The notes beneath the pieces were generated by a model. It was given only the letters and a program-made list of their open reading frames with translations, ran no database searches and was not told the DNA's origin. A stretch of 64,000 nucleotides of DNA, from the NCBI GenBank assembly GCA_914767885.1, contig CAJZBQ010000042.1, forward strand, positions 21,084 through 85,083, given 5' to 3'. This DNA is from Blepharisma stoltei. Taxonomy: Eukaryota > Ciliophora > Heterotrichea > Heterotrichida > Blepharismidae. How positions within the stretch are numbered: the stretch's first letter is position 1; every line of letters begins with the position of its first letter. This document shows positions 30,701 to 41,900 of this stretch, piece after piece. The translations under genes were made by a program, and so were the position numbers.

Positions 30701-33700
30701 TGATTCCAAAGAGGGAGAATATGCGATTTTTCTGCTCACTTCAGCATTTCCTGAAAGAAGCTCTAATTCTCCAATTAAGCTGTTCAGAAATGATGATTTT
30801 CCACTACCAACTGGCCCAATCACTGCAATAAACTCCCCTGGTTTTATTTCTAAATTGACATTTTTCAGCAGAATTTTATCCCCATACCCAAATGAGCAAT
30901 TATCTAGGTTTATTTTATCTCCTTTTGGAATTTCTTTTAAATCATTAATATCAAGAAACTTTTGGACTCTTCTGATACTGACAATACAAAGTGTTAAATC
31001 AGTAATTAAACAGGGAAACTGATGAAGAGACTCCTGAAGAACTATTAAGGTCGTCAAAGTCACAAAAGTTTTTTCTGGAGTCAAAGACTCTCCCATTACT
31101 TGTGTAAAATAAACAAAAACGACTGCAGCTGTAATACAAGGAGTAGCTGAAAATATAAAGGATAGAGCTGCATTTAATAGATGAAACTTTTTTAAGTGGG
31201 ATAGCTCAGATATCCTGATGTTGCGAATGGTATTTTTGAAGAACTTTTCTCATGTGTAGGCTTTAATCATCTTAATATTTGCTATAAGCTGAGATGATGC
31301 TTCTAGCCTTTTGTCTTTAAGAGTCATTATGCTTTCTGAATATTTCTTAATATTTTCTGAAGCCAAATATAGCGCTTTCCCCGGGGATGGCGCGGAATGG
31401 CGCCATCCTCGGGAAAGCCAGGAAGGCATCCACATGGGAACTGGGAGTTCCACGTGTGGATGCCATTTTGACATGTGGAAGTTTGGATCCCACATGTCAA
31501 AAATGGCATCCACACGTGGAACTCCCAGTTCCCGTGTGGATGCTTAGTTGACTTTCCCGAGGATGGCGCCATTCCGCGCCATCCTCGGGAAAGCGCTATA
31601 GCCAATTCCTATACATAAAATCAGAGAGACTATAGCTGAGTATGTAGCCTCTCCTACTTGGAGATGAATAAGATAAATAGATACCATCATTTGGAGAGGG
31701 GATGCAATTATTAAGCTGAGCTTGAAAAATCCTCAACAGATTTTGGCGGTGTCAATTTCTAATATATTGACTCCTAAGCCTTCAGGAAGTTTGGCAGCTT
31801 TTAATACTTTGGCATAAATCACATTACATAAGGAAAAATTAATTATTAAATCTTCTTTTGTTAGTAGTTATCCAAAGCAAGTGGCAAGCAGGAAAGCGGC
31901 AGAGGAATACCCAAATGCATCCAAGGGCTGGCTTCTACAGTCCCTGGTTGTTAACACGGATGGCATTCTTTTCGGGTTCACGTCTAATACTAACTCGCCA
32001 CCCAATTTGCCGAGTCTAACTACTTGGCTAAAACTATAAAATTCTATCACTAAACACCTCAGAGAGCCATACAGGGAAGCAAAAAGAGATTTCTATATAT
32101 CCTTCACGGAAGCTCTAGAAGCTCTATTTAGGCCAGGAGACATATTAAGGGCTAGAATGATGACATCGAGAGATTGCGAAATTTCTTGAAGCAGTGAGAT
32201 CTGATCATCCTCCCTCAGAGCAGCCAACATATTTTCACCCCAATGGGAACCTCTTTTGTCTGGACTATGCCTTTCTTGCTGCAGGGTTCTCAGACATGGT
32301 CACCGACCACAGTCCATCTAGGCAGTCCTATATCTTCAGGCTTCGTCCCTATATCCTCTCCCTTCAACTGTTTGTCAACCTTATAGACACTTAAAGAAGG
32401 TAAAGGAAAAGAATAGACAGGCTCAACAATAAGCGCTATGTAGCAGCCTATCACTCAGTCGCAGACAGGCTCTCTAGCATATCTATTGGGCGACTCTTAA
32501 CATATATGCTCTATGTCAGATTGAGAGAGGCCCATAGATCAAACTAAGCTCGACCAATAGCACTTCAGACAAGGCCGAAGGAGCAGCTAAGCTAGCAAAT
32601 ATTTAGCTATTAACTTAAATTTGCTCAAATATCAAATTCTAGGGTGTCAACTCCTTAATTTACTGTAAACTGGTTCCCTCTTTTAGCCTCTGGTCTGGCG
32701 CTGCATTTCCATACATGACTTTGGAGCTCACAATTTAGGACAATACATAAGGAATTTTTAACTTTTATTTCAATAACTTTATCATTGAAAATATGTCAGC
32801 CTTTTACAGACTGATCTAATCCGGCAACTACTAAAAAAGCTATTATAATAAAAATCCCTGTCATTATAGGCTTATCATCGCTTTGCAGGTAAGAAATAAG
32901 CTAAGTTAAGAGTCTTAAGGTCTTCCAGGTTTGATGCCTCCGCACGCTTTCAACCTCCTGATCACTGATCTCCAGGAGTAGTAACGATTTTTACGGCCTC
33001 GACAGCAGTGGTCTACTGAGGAACTAGGACCTGCGCTAGTCTCTCTTAAGTCTCGACAGGTTAGAAAGACCACTCTGTGATGTATGTCTTGGGGCTCTAT
33101 GGAGCTAAAAGTTAGCCCAAAGCCTCCTCTCGGCCACCTTGAGGAAGTATGGCACCCGGAAAAAAAAGAGCTAAGGCCTCCGGAGCCCGTAAGGAAAAGA
33201 AATCGTGACCAAAAGCCAAGGGATAACAAATAATTTGACTGGAATAGCCAACAACTGACTCCTAAAGCCACCCACCCATACGGCAGCTATACAGCATGCT
33301 TAAGGTTAGAATCAAAGGGCCTGAGACTTAATTTAGGCTATAAAGCATTTTAGCGTCCAAAGGGTGCGTCGTCGGTAAGGACATATTTTTTCACCACCAT
33401 ATTAATTATATAAGAAATAAGGACTTTGATAAATAGTGGAGCAGAGAAATTGAAGAGAGAAGACAAATTTCCGATGAACATAGAAAAAAGTAATAGTTTT
33501 CAATTAGAAAGAATAAGGGCTCAAAATAGTTTGTATCTTTCTAGGAAATAAGTCAGGTTTTCTTTTTCAATAGATATGCTATCTGGCAAAGGATAAGCAT
33601 CGTCTATAGACGCTTCAGCCTTTTTACCAATTAATAAGACTGGCTTAACTCAAGTAAAATAGGCTCTAGAGAAAACGCTAGGAGCTTTATGTGGAGTTGA

Positions 33701-33751
33701 GAAATAAGCATAAGGTATGGGTTCAGGCTGATTCAAGGGCTGTAGCTCCAT
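27711..33751 (-). CDS. ABCC (MRP-type) transporter A, five insertions, one frameshift
   Basis: Full ABC exporter of subfamily C without TMD0, about 1,200 residues, order TMD1-NBD1-TMD2-NBD2. Start MELQPLN at 33751. NBD1: Walker A GPVGSGKSS, signature LSGGQKAR, Walker B IYLLDDP (the Asp in place of catalytic Glu is typical of ABCC). NBD2: GRTGSGKSS, LSAGEKQLLSIGRAML, IILFDEATAGID, then TIAHR. TGA Trp codons join several frames (KEWSND, AYTWEKF). Insertions removed: 27886-28064, 28940-29530, 31370-31600, 31838-32754, 32901-33421. One defect remains: a run of six A (minus strand, 31799-31804) is 2 nt too long between KVLK and AAKLPEG, so as given the gene is frameshifted. Likely an organic-anion or conjugate exporter. 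Confidence 0.88.
27886..28064. mobile_element. IES, 179 bp, diverged MITE
   Basis: TA at 27884-27885 and 28063-28064. Ends TTCCCATCCCC and AAGGAG plus an interior AATTATCACTTATTTACCAAA that matches MITE copies at 0.2 and 36.2 kb. Removal joins IQNLI to RKKFDSCTILTIAHR. Confidence 0.85.
28940..29530. mobile_element. IES, about 591 bp, no TA at junction
   Basis: Coding stops at VKF and resumes CKKNADLLDING, aligned position by position to paralogues B and C. No TA pair gives the right phase, so the boundary motif is atypical. Interior is AT-rich with MITE-like pieces (GAGCGAGCAAAATATC at about 29145). Confidence 0.65.
31370..31600. mobile_element. Palindromic IES P1, 231 bp
   Basis: TA-bounded (31368-31369, 31599-31600). 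Outer arms TAGCGCTTTCC...GGAAAGCGCTA; each arm has its own GGATGGCGC...GCGCCATCC hairpin, and the centre has GGCATCCACAC/GTGTGGATGCC arms and a GACATGTGG/CCACATGTC core. Nearly identical to 39494-39721, in the opposite orientation. Removal gives GIGYLASENI. Confidence 0.93.
31838..32754. mobile_element. Retroposon-like insert E5, 917 bp
   Basis: Flanked by exact 11 bp repeat TACATAAGGAA (31827-31837, 32744-32754). Removing one copy and the interior joins KNSLC to NVIYAKVLK. Interior is GC-richer than the gene with no convincing ORF. Confidence 0.82.
32901..33421. mobile_element. Retroposon-like insert E6, 521 bp
   Basis: Exact 11 bp repeat TAAGAAATAAG (32890-32900, 33411-33421). Removal joins IKVLISY to LQSDDKP. 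Minus-strand end ATAATTAATATGGTGG resembles the ATTAAAATATGGCG end of E1, E2 and E4. Confidence 0.82.
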
Positions 33752-33929
33752 TTATTTATAGATTTAATTAAATATATTTTTAAAAATAGATAAAATTGAT
33801 TCTCCATAGAAATTTCATATAAAATCTGAATTCAAGATAATTGGATTTATTAGAATTTTTTCTTAATAAAGATATTACCAATAATATTATTAAATTATGT
33901 ATAATTATTATCAAATAATAAATAAAAGC

Positions 33930-36900
33930 TTAATTAAAGTTATCCTTTAAGCTTTTAAATATAGAGTCTTTTGATAAGAGCACTTTAGGATTTCCAGCTT
34001 CTGATACCTTTCCATCTTGCATCACAATAATTTGATCGCTTTCCATTACTGTCCCTAGTCTGTGTGCAATCGTCAAGATTGTGCATCCTTGGAATTTATT
34101 TTTAATTAATTCTTGGATTTGATGATCAGTATTTTGGTCAATCCCTGCTGTGGCTTCATCAAATAAAATAATTTTTGTATGAGTCAGCATCGCTCTTCCT
34201 AAGCTAATAAGCTGCCTCTCGCCTGCTGATATGTTTGAGCCGTCTCCTTTTATTTCATAATCTATAGAAAACCTGGTCAAATTTACTTCTTTTAGTGCAT
34301 TTTCTACTTCACCATTGCTTTTTAGTTGGCAAGGATCCAAATTATCCTTTAAATCCCCTGAAAACACTAAAGGATCTTGAGGGACAAGAGTGATTGCAGA
34401 CCTTAACTTATTCAGCCCAATCATTGCAATATTCACCCCATCAATTAAAATTGACCCTGAGCTGATTTCTACTAGTCTGAGTAAACATAAATAAATAGAA
34501 GACTTTCCGCTGCCAGTTCTGCCAACTAATCCGACCCTTTTTCCAGCTTCAATAGAAAAATTGACCCCTTTTAAAATAATTGGGGTGTTAGATCTATATT
34601 TCATTTGGACATTTTTAAACTCAATTGATGGGAATTGAGGCCAGTTTCCTAGGTTTTTATCCGTGGCTTGCTTATGCGGATTTTCACTTGTGATGCCCAT
34701 ATATACTTTAGCCCTTTCAACTGAAATCAATTGGTTTTCTAAGTTCGCCCAATCAATAACTAAATAATATATATTAATCGGCAAAGGTACTACATAAGCT
34801 AACGAAAGCCCAACAGCACCTAAAGAAATATTGTTCCTAAACACTACAATTAAGGCAAACATAAAGCACAGCACACCTGAGCTTAGCAGCCCTAAATTTA
34901 CAACCAGTCAGCATCTGCAAGCAGACATTGAATATAATAATCGTGAATTTATGTCAATAAGCCTACAATTTTTTATATGGAAATTTTGAGTCTGTCTAAA
35001 AGTCCTTATGATTTTGGCACCAGACAAGGTTTCTTCAAAATTATTTAAAATCGGAGAATTCGAAATCGCTTCAAGCCTTGTCAGTTCTCTTGCTGCTCCT
35101 AAATACAAGTCTTTTATCTGTAATGAGTAATATACCCAAAAAGGTAAAATCATAATTAGTATTGGGAAATATATTAAAGCCAGAAACACCATAGATAAAA
35201 CTTGCCAAATCTGTGCAATGATGCTAGCTGTAGCCCTAGGGACCAGTTCATCTATAGAGTTGAGGTCTTTATTAAGCCTATTTAGAATCCTGCCTAATGG
35301 TGTTACGTCGTAGAATAAATTGACAGGGGCTCTAATGAATGATTTTATCTTAGTCTTAAGTTATATATACGTTTTACGTCCACTAGGGTTAGCCTTGTCC
35401 AGAGTTGCCACCATATTTGTCCACGTGCCGGGTATGGACCCCTGGATAGATTCATTTTGATTCGCCAGGGCTGGCAAATACGGCTTCGACGGGCTTCGCT
35501 GCTGCCACGCTTTATTCGGTTCAGCTTCTCCGAGTGTTCTACCTAGGGTCACCTTCCTCGGGTGTGCTGAAGGTAAAGACCTGAACCTCTTGAGTGCACT
35601 GAGGAGCAGTTCCTCTGGTTATCCCCAGAGTTAAACCGCTGTTGCTGTGCAGAAGTTCTCTCTAGGTAAAACCTAACCCCATAAATAAAATTGCTTGAGG
35701 GAGAGAAAATTAGCGAACCGAATGTCATTTTATTTATGAATTATTTTATCATTTGGTTGTGGATGAATCTTGATGCTCTGTTCCCAACTACTGCCATTGT
35801 TAAAACAGCTCTGATAAAAGCAAAAATAGTGCCACCAACTCTGAATAGTATATATAAAAGTAGATAAGTTTCTGTGCCATCTGGGTCAGTGCTCCATTCT
35901 TTTAATATAATATCTGCTATCATTCTGGTGGCCGCCCAAAGGCCCATTGCTAAAAATGCAATTGAGATCATTAAATATCCTCCTGACTCCCCCCTCTGTG
36001 AGCGAACAAAAAAATCTTTTTTCGCTCACAGAAGGGTTTAATGTTTTTTTTAAAAAAATTTATATAAAAAAAAATATTTTTCGAATTTTAAAAAATCCTA
36101 ATTTGCAAAAATTGGAAAGCAAATATTAGTTTAATTTATAAAAATTTATGTTTCAAAACGCAATTTGTTTAAAACTAAACAGAATTAGCTTGAGATTTCA
36201 TTATACTAATTATCACTTATATATCAAAATTTTTTATAAAAAAAAAATTCTATTAAAAAGCTTTTGTTCACTCAGAGGAGTGAGTAGCCAAAATAGTCTT
36301 TCAAAATTTTTATATTGACCTTTCCTGATTCTTTGTCTTCGTCTTCTATAAGTTTTGTATGTGTAGAATGCATTTCTTCGATTTCAGAAGACTTGTGGTC
36401 TTCAATGTCTTGGGTTATCTGCAAGGAGTCGGGGGATGAATTTTCTATGATCGAGCCATTTTGAAGCACAATGACACGGTCAACTTTATTTAAAATGTTT
36501 AGGCGGTGTGTAACTAAAATCCTCGTTTTTTGAGATAATACATTTAAAAAGCATTTATTCATGATGTGAGTTGCAACAAAAGTATCTACTGAGCTTAAAG
36601 GGTCGTCTAATAAATAAATGTCTTTGTCTGCATAAACAGCTCTTGCAAGGCAAATTCTTGCTTTTTGGCCTCCACTGAGATTTATCCCTCTTTCCCCAAT
36701 TTCAGTTAAATCTTTATTTGGCAGAGAATTTATGTCTTGGATTAGGCAGCAGGCGTCAACGACTTTTAAATACCAAGCCTCATTGTAAGGCTTTCCAAAC
36801 AAAATATTGTTTCTTAAGGAGTCATTTTGCAGCCATGAATCTAAGGACGGGGCATATGCAATACTATCAGTTACCTTTATAACCCCTTCCTTTACCTTAA

Positions 36901-38212
36901 GTTCCCCCATAATTCCATTTAATAACGATGATTTTCCACTCCCAACAGTTCCGACTACTGCAATAAATTCTCCTTTATTCACCTTCAAGCTAATTCTATT
37001 TAAAACACTTTTGTCTCCATACGCAAGCGTGCATTCTTTTAAATCAACTGTATCTGAGCTTGGCAGTCCTTCTAAATCAGGCAAATCGATTAGTCCTTGC
37101 ATTCTTCTGCAGCTTACAATGCACATCATAACTTCTGACACAAGCCAAGGAATCTCCTGCAGAGAGTCCTGCAGTATCAATAAGGTTGATAAAGTGACAA
37201 AAGCAGTTCCAGGATCCAAAGACTTTTCCATCACTAATGTGTAATACATAAACACTGCAGCTGCAGTTATACTGGGGACTATCCAAAAGAAAAAATATGT
37301 AGTTCCTTGCAATATCTGCAATTTCCTCAAAAGTGACAGTTCCCTCACCCTTGCATCCTCAATTTTCTTTTTAAAAAACTTTTCCCACACATAAGCCTTA
37401 ATCATTTTTATACTTGCGAGCATCTGAGTTGTCGCTTCAACGCGTCTGTCCCTTACACTCATAATTCTGCCTGAAAATTTCCCAACAGCTCTCGTAATGA
37501 CTGTATTTAGGCTTAGGCAAATAGTTAGTGTTGCTAAAGCTGCATATACCGCATTTCCTACTTGATAATATATCAAATACATTGATAAACCTGCCTGTAA
37601 GGGGGTTGATATAAAGAGGCTTAAATCTTTGAAGCCATCACAAACTTTTTTGACGTCGACTTGCAGAATATTCACTCCTGTGCCTTCAGGAATTCTAGCA
37701 ACTTTTAGCACTTTGCAAAAAATGGCATTTGATAGGGAACTTTTTATTTTGATTTCGACTAGCTGATTTGTCCATAAAAACTGGCCTTTTAAAACTTGGG
37801 TTGTTAGGGTAACAATTGTGAAACTTATAGCCAGCAGAATTCCAATTGACAAGAACTTTTCTTGAGTTTGTAAGTAAGAAAGCAAAAATTGAATAAAAAG
37901 AGGTGAAGAGAAATCAAAAAGAGAAACGAGATTCCCAAGCATAATCGCCTTGGATATAAGTTTGATATTAGAAAAAAGCAGTGATTTGTATAATGAATAG
38001 CGAGATAAATAAGAAGTTAAGGTCTCGTTTTGAGACGAGTGTTCGTCTGGTAATGGGTATACATCTTCTGGGGTTAATTTGTTTTTCTTGCCTATTGAAA
38101 AAATTTGCTTTGCTCAGGAGAAAAAAATGATAGAGGATAGGCTGGAAGAAGAAACTAGTGGAAAGTAAGGAGAAGAGCCTTCACCTTGTGTGTTTAATGG
38201 TTGAAGCTCCAT
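33930..38212 (-). CDS. ABCC (MRP-type) transporter B, two insertions
   Basis: Paralogue of A with start MELQPLNTQGEG at 38212, 178 bp upstream of A's start (same strand). After removing 35350-35750 and 35987-36283 the CDS is exactly 1,194 codons plus stop. TMD1 (LGNLVSLFDFSSPLFIQFLL), NBD1 with GTVGSGKSS, LSGGQKAR, IYLLDDP; TMD2; NBD2 with GRTGSGKSS, LSAGERQLISLGRAML, IILFDEATAGID, TIAHR. TGA Trp codons at about 34903 (CRCWLVVN) and in the N-terminus. All catalytic motifs intact, so this copy is likely functional. Exports amphipathic anions or conjugates by family analogy. Confidence 0.9.
35350..35750. mobile_element. Retroposon-like insert E3, 401 bp
   Basis: Flanking 13 bp repeats GAATGATTTTATC (35337-35349) and GAATTATTTTATC (35738-35750) differ at one base; only the left copy keeps the frame (the other makes a stop). 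Right end CATTTTATTTATG pairs with a second copy CATAAATAAAAT inside, as in E1. Confidence 0.8.
35987..36283. mobile_element. MITE as IES, 297 bp
   Basis: Termini ACTCCCCCCTCTGTGAGCGA and the complement of GAACAAAAG...CTCAGAGGAGT; interior matches 60-230. Junction in the gene is TGA/TGA (TCA on minus) rather than TA; removal gives YFGYSGGYLMISIAF, the exact length of paralogues. Confidence 0.85.
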
Positions 38213-38925
38213 CAGATGAGAATAATAGATTATCCATATTTCATGAAGGAGAAAAGTTAGTGATAAATCAAAAGGTCTTGATAACTATAAGAACCGTTCT
38301 TAATTTGAAAGACCGAGCTATTTATATAGATAATTATAGTAAAATTCTATAACTTAATGAACAGCTTTAGAGACGAGAAGCACAGTTTTTAGAGAGTCGT
38401 TGTGAGCAGAAGGATGGCTATATAATTTTTAAAGGTGTTTTAGCTCATTACGGATGGCTTTTTAATATTAAGTTGAAATAAATAAATACATAAATAATTA
38501 AGAAATAGGTTTAAAATCTTGAGTTTTTAAGAATTTGTTATAAATCGCTTAAAACTTTTGAAGTACATACTTAATAATTTGGTGCATTTTAAGTAGCAAT
38601 CAAAACTTAGATCGGGCTAAATATTATAGGTCCTCCTATTAGCATATTTTATTTGCTTTGTTTTTTCTCTTTTTGAGATGCAATTATACCAGTTTCCAAC
38701 TTGACAGCTTAAGCACCCACATGCATAACTTATTTTTATTTTATTGAGGCAAAGTTGAGTATTATGCTTAAAGTATTTTAAAACTATTTTTATCAAATTA
38801 TTAAAAATACAATTTTATTCATAAAAAACAAATAGCATAATTTTATTAATTAATTTTTAGACTTATAGAGCATTGCCATGCACGAAATTAAAATAATTAT
38901 AACTAGACAGGTAAATTTATTACAA
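38213..38925. other. Intergenic between ABCC B and C
   Basis: 713 bp of AT-rich sequence with no gene or clear repeat. Confidence 0.5.
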
Positions 38926-41900
38926 TTAATTAAAATTATCTCTTAAATTCCTAAACAAAGAATCCCTAGAAAGCAGCTCTTTGGGACTCCCCATTTCAGC
39001 TACAATCCCATCTTTCATGACCCAAATCACATCATTTTCCATAACAGTCCCTAACCTGTGTGCAATAGTCAGTATCGTGCACCCTTTAAATTTATTTTTA
39101 ACGACTTCTTGGATTTTTAAATCATTGTCTTGATCAATCCCAGCAGTCGCTTCGTCAAATAAAATAATTTTTGTATGGGCCAGCATTGCTCTACCTAAGC
39201 TTATAAGCTGTCTTTCACCAGCTGACAGATTAGACCCGTCTGACTTTATTTCATAATCAATAGAAAACTTTGACAAATTCACTTCCCTTAGCGCCTCTTG
39301 TATTTCTTCATGGCTTTTTATTTTGCAGGGATCCAAGTTATCTCTTAGATCCCCAGAAAATACTAATGGGTCTTGAGGGACAAGGGTTATTGCAGATCTC
39401 AGCTTGTGCAGCCCAATCATAGCAATATTGACGCCGTCAATAAAAATTGTCCCAGCATGAAGCTCAACTAAGCGTAAAAGGCATAAATAAATATAGCGCT
39501 TTCCCGAGGATGGCGCGGAATGGCGCCATCCTCGGAAAGTCAACTAAGCATCCACACGGGAACTGGGAGTTCCACGTGTGGATGCCATTTTTGACATGTG
39601 GGATCCAAACTTCCACATGTCAAAATGGCATCCACACGTGGAACTCCCAGTTCCCGTGTGGATGCCTTCCTGGCTTTCCCGAGGATGGCGCCATTCCGCG
39701 CCATCCTCGGAAAGCGCTATAGATGATTTCCCGCTGCCAGTCCTCCCAACTAGTCCTGCTCTTGTCCCAGCTTCAATAAATAGGTTTACTCCTTGCAAAA
39801 CAAGAGGAGTATTTAGTCTATATTTCATATAGACTTCTTTAAATTGAATAGACGGCTGACTAGGCCAGTCCTGTAAATTTTTGTCTGATGATATTTCATT
39901 AGGATTTTCTGAAATTATATCTATGTACTGTTTAGCCCTTTCTACAGCAATAATCTGGTTTTCTAAGTTCGCTCAGTCCCCTACGAGTCTTAAGATGTTG
40001 TGAGGCAAAGGCACAACATACGCAAGAGACAGTCCTACAATGTCAATTGGGACATTATACCTAAAAATAATTACAAGTGAAAATAACACCCACAGGACAG
40101 TTGAACTTAGCAGCCCTAAAGTCACTGAAAGCCAGCATTTGCAAGCAGCTTGTGAGTACAATAATCTTGAATTTGAATTAATTAGACGATAATTTTTCTG
40201 TTTAAAGTTTTCGTTCTGCTGAAAAGTCCTGATGATTTTTATTCCTGAAACAGTTTCTGCATAATGATTAAGGATTGGAGAGTTCGAAATAGCCTCAAAT
40301 CTCCTTAGCTCTCTTGCCGCACTTAAATATAGCTCTTTTATCTGTAAAGAATAATATACTAAAAAAGGCAGTAATAGGGTAATAATAGGGAAATATATTA
40401 AGCCTATAGTCACCATTGAAGCTACCTGACAGGTTTGAGCTATAACAGCAGCCATTGCGCCTGATATATTTTCATCGATAGAGTTTAGATCCTTATTAAG
40501 CCTATTCAAAATCCTGCCTATTGGTGTTACATCGTAAAAAAGGTTTACTGGAGCTTTAATAAAAGACTCAATCATTTTGTGATGCACAAATTTAGACGCG
40601 CTGATTTCCTATAGCTGCTGATTAAAATATGGCGACGTTCGAATTTTCTGGTCTCCCGACGGATAATTCATCTCTCTCGTATGAGATTTAATATTTCCTG
40701 GTGAAATTGTCTCTCAGCTATGTCAGGGAAGCAAGAGCCGGGTTGTTGTCCCTATCAGACTCTTGACCTTAGGGAATCGAATTTCCCAGAAGGATATCAC
40801 CTACCCAAGGCGATGGATGAATGCCCAGAGCGGTTTTAGAGATAGCTGTGACAGCTGGCTACCTGATAGTGGACGTTAAGCGTAATAGCGAAAATTTGAT
40901 TTGATTCCTACAACTGCCATCATTAATAAAGCTCGAATATAAGAAAAAATGTTTCCTCCAACTCTGAACAGTAAATATAAAGGTAAATATTCATCAATTC
41001 CGTCAGGGTTTGTGGTCCAATTTTTTAATATGATGTCTCCTATCATACGAGTTATAGCTCACAGTACCATTGATAAGACTGCAAGAAATGGAAAAAAATA
41101 GCCTCCAGAAAATTTAAAATAGTCAATATATAAATGGCTGTTAATTCGTCCGAGGACTTTTTCTTCTTTTTCGATTAATTTTGATTGCTGAGGTGCTGGC
41201 TCTTCTATTTCAACTCTACTAGTTTCTTTGATTTCTTCTATTATTTTAATTTTGTCAGGAGAAGAGTCATTTTTAATAGAACCATTTTGAAGTAAAATGA
41301 CCCGGTCAACTTTATTTAAAATATTTAGGCGGTGTGTAACTAAAATCCTCGTTTTTTGAGATAATACGTTTAAAAAGCATTTGTTCATGATATATTTTGC
41401 AACATAAGTATCTACTGAGCTTAAAGGGTCGTCTAATAAATAAATGTCTTTGTCTGCATAAACAGCTCTTGCAAGGCAAATTCTTGCTTTTTGGCCTCCA
41501 CTGAGATTTATCCCTCTTTCCCCAATTTCAGTTAAATCTTTATTTGGCAGAGAATTTATGTCTTGGATTAGGCAGCAGGCATCAAGCACTTTTAAATACC
41601 AAGCCTCATTGTAAGGCTTTCCAAACAAAATATTATTTTTCAAAGTATCATTCTGTATCCACGAATCTAGTGACGGGGCATATGCAATATTATCAGGGAC
41701 ATTAATAAATCCTTCTTTTATCTTCAACTCTCCCATAATACTATTCAGCAGTGACGATTTCCCGCTCCCCACTTCTCCAACAACCGCCACAAACTCCCCT
41801 TGTTTTACCTCAAGACTAATATTTTTCAAAATATTTTTGTCCCCATAGGCAAAAGTGCAATTTTTCATCAAAATTTTGTCACCTTTATTCGGTTCGTCTA

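Noticed and set aside
31250-31605. Several open frames across the palindrome at 31.3-31.6 kb (and 39447-39828)
   Set aside because: They read through the palindromic IES in several frames on both strands with mirrored sequence; they are not genes.
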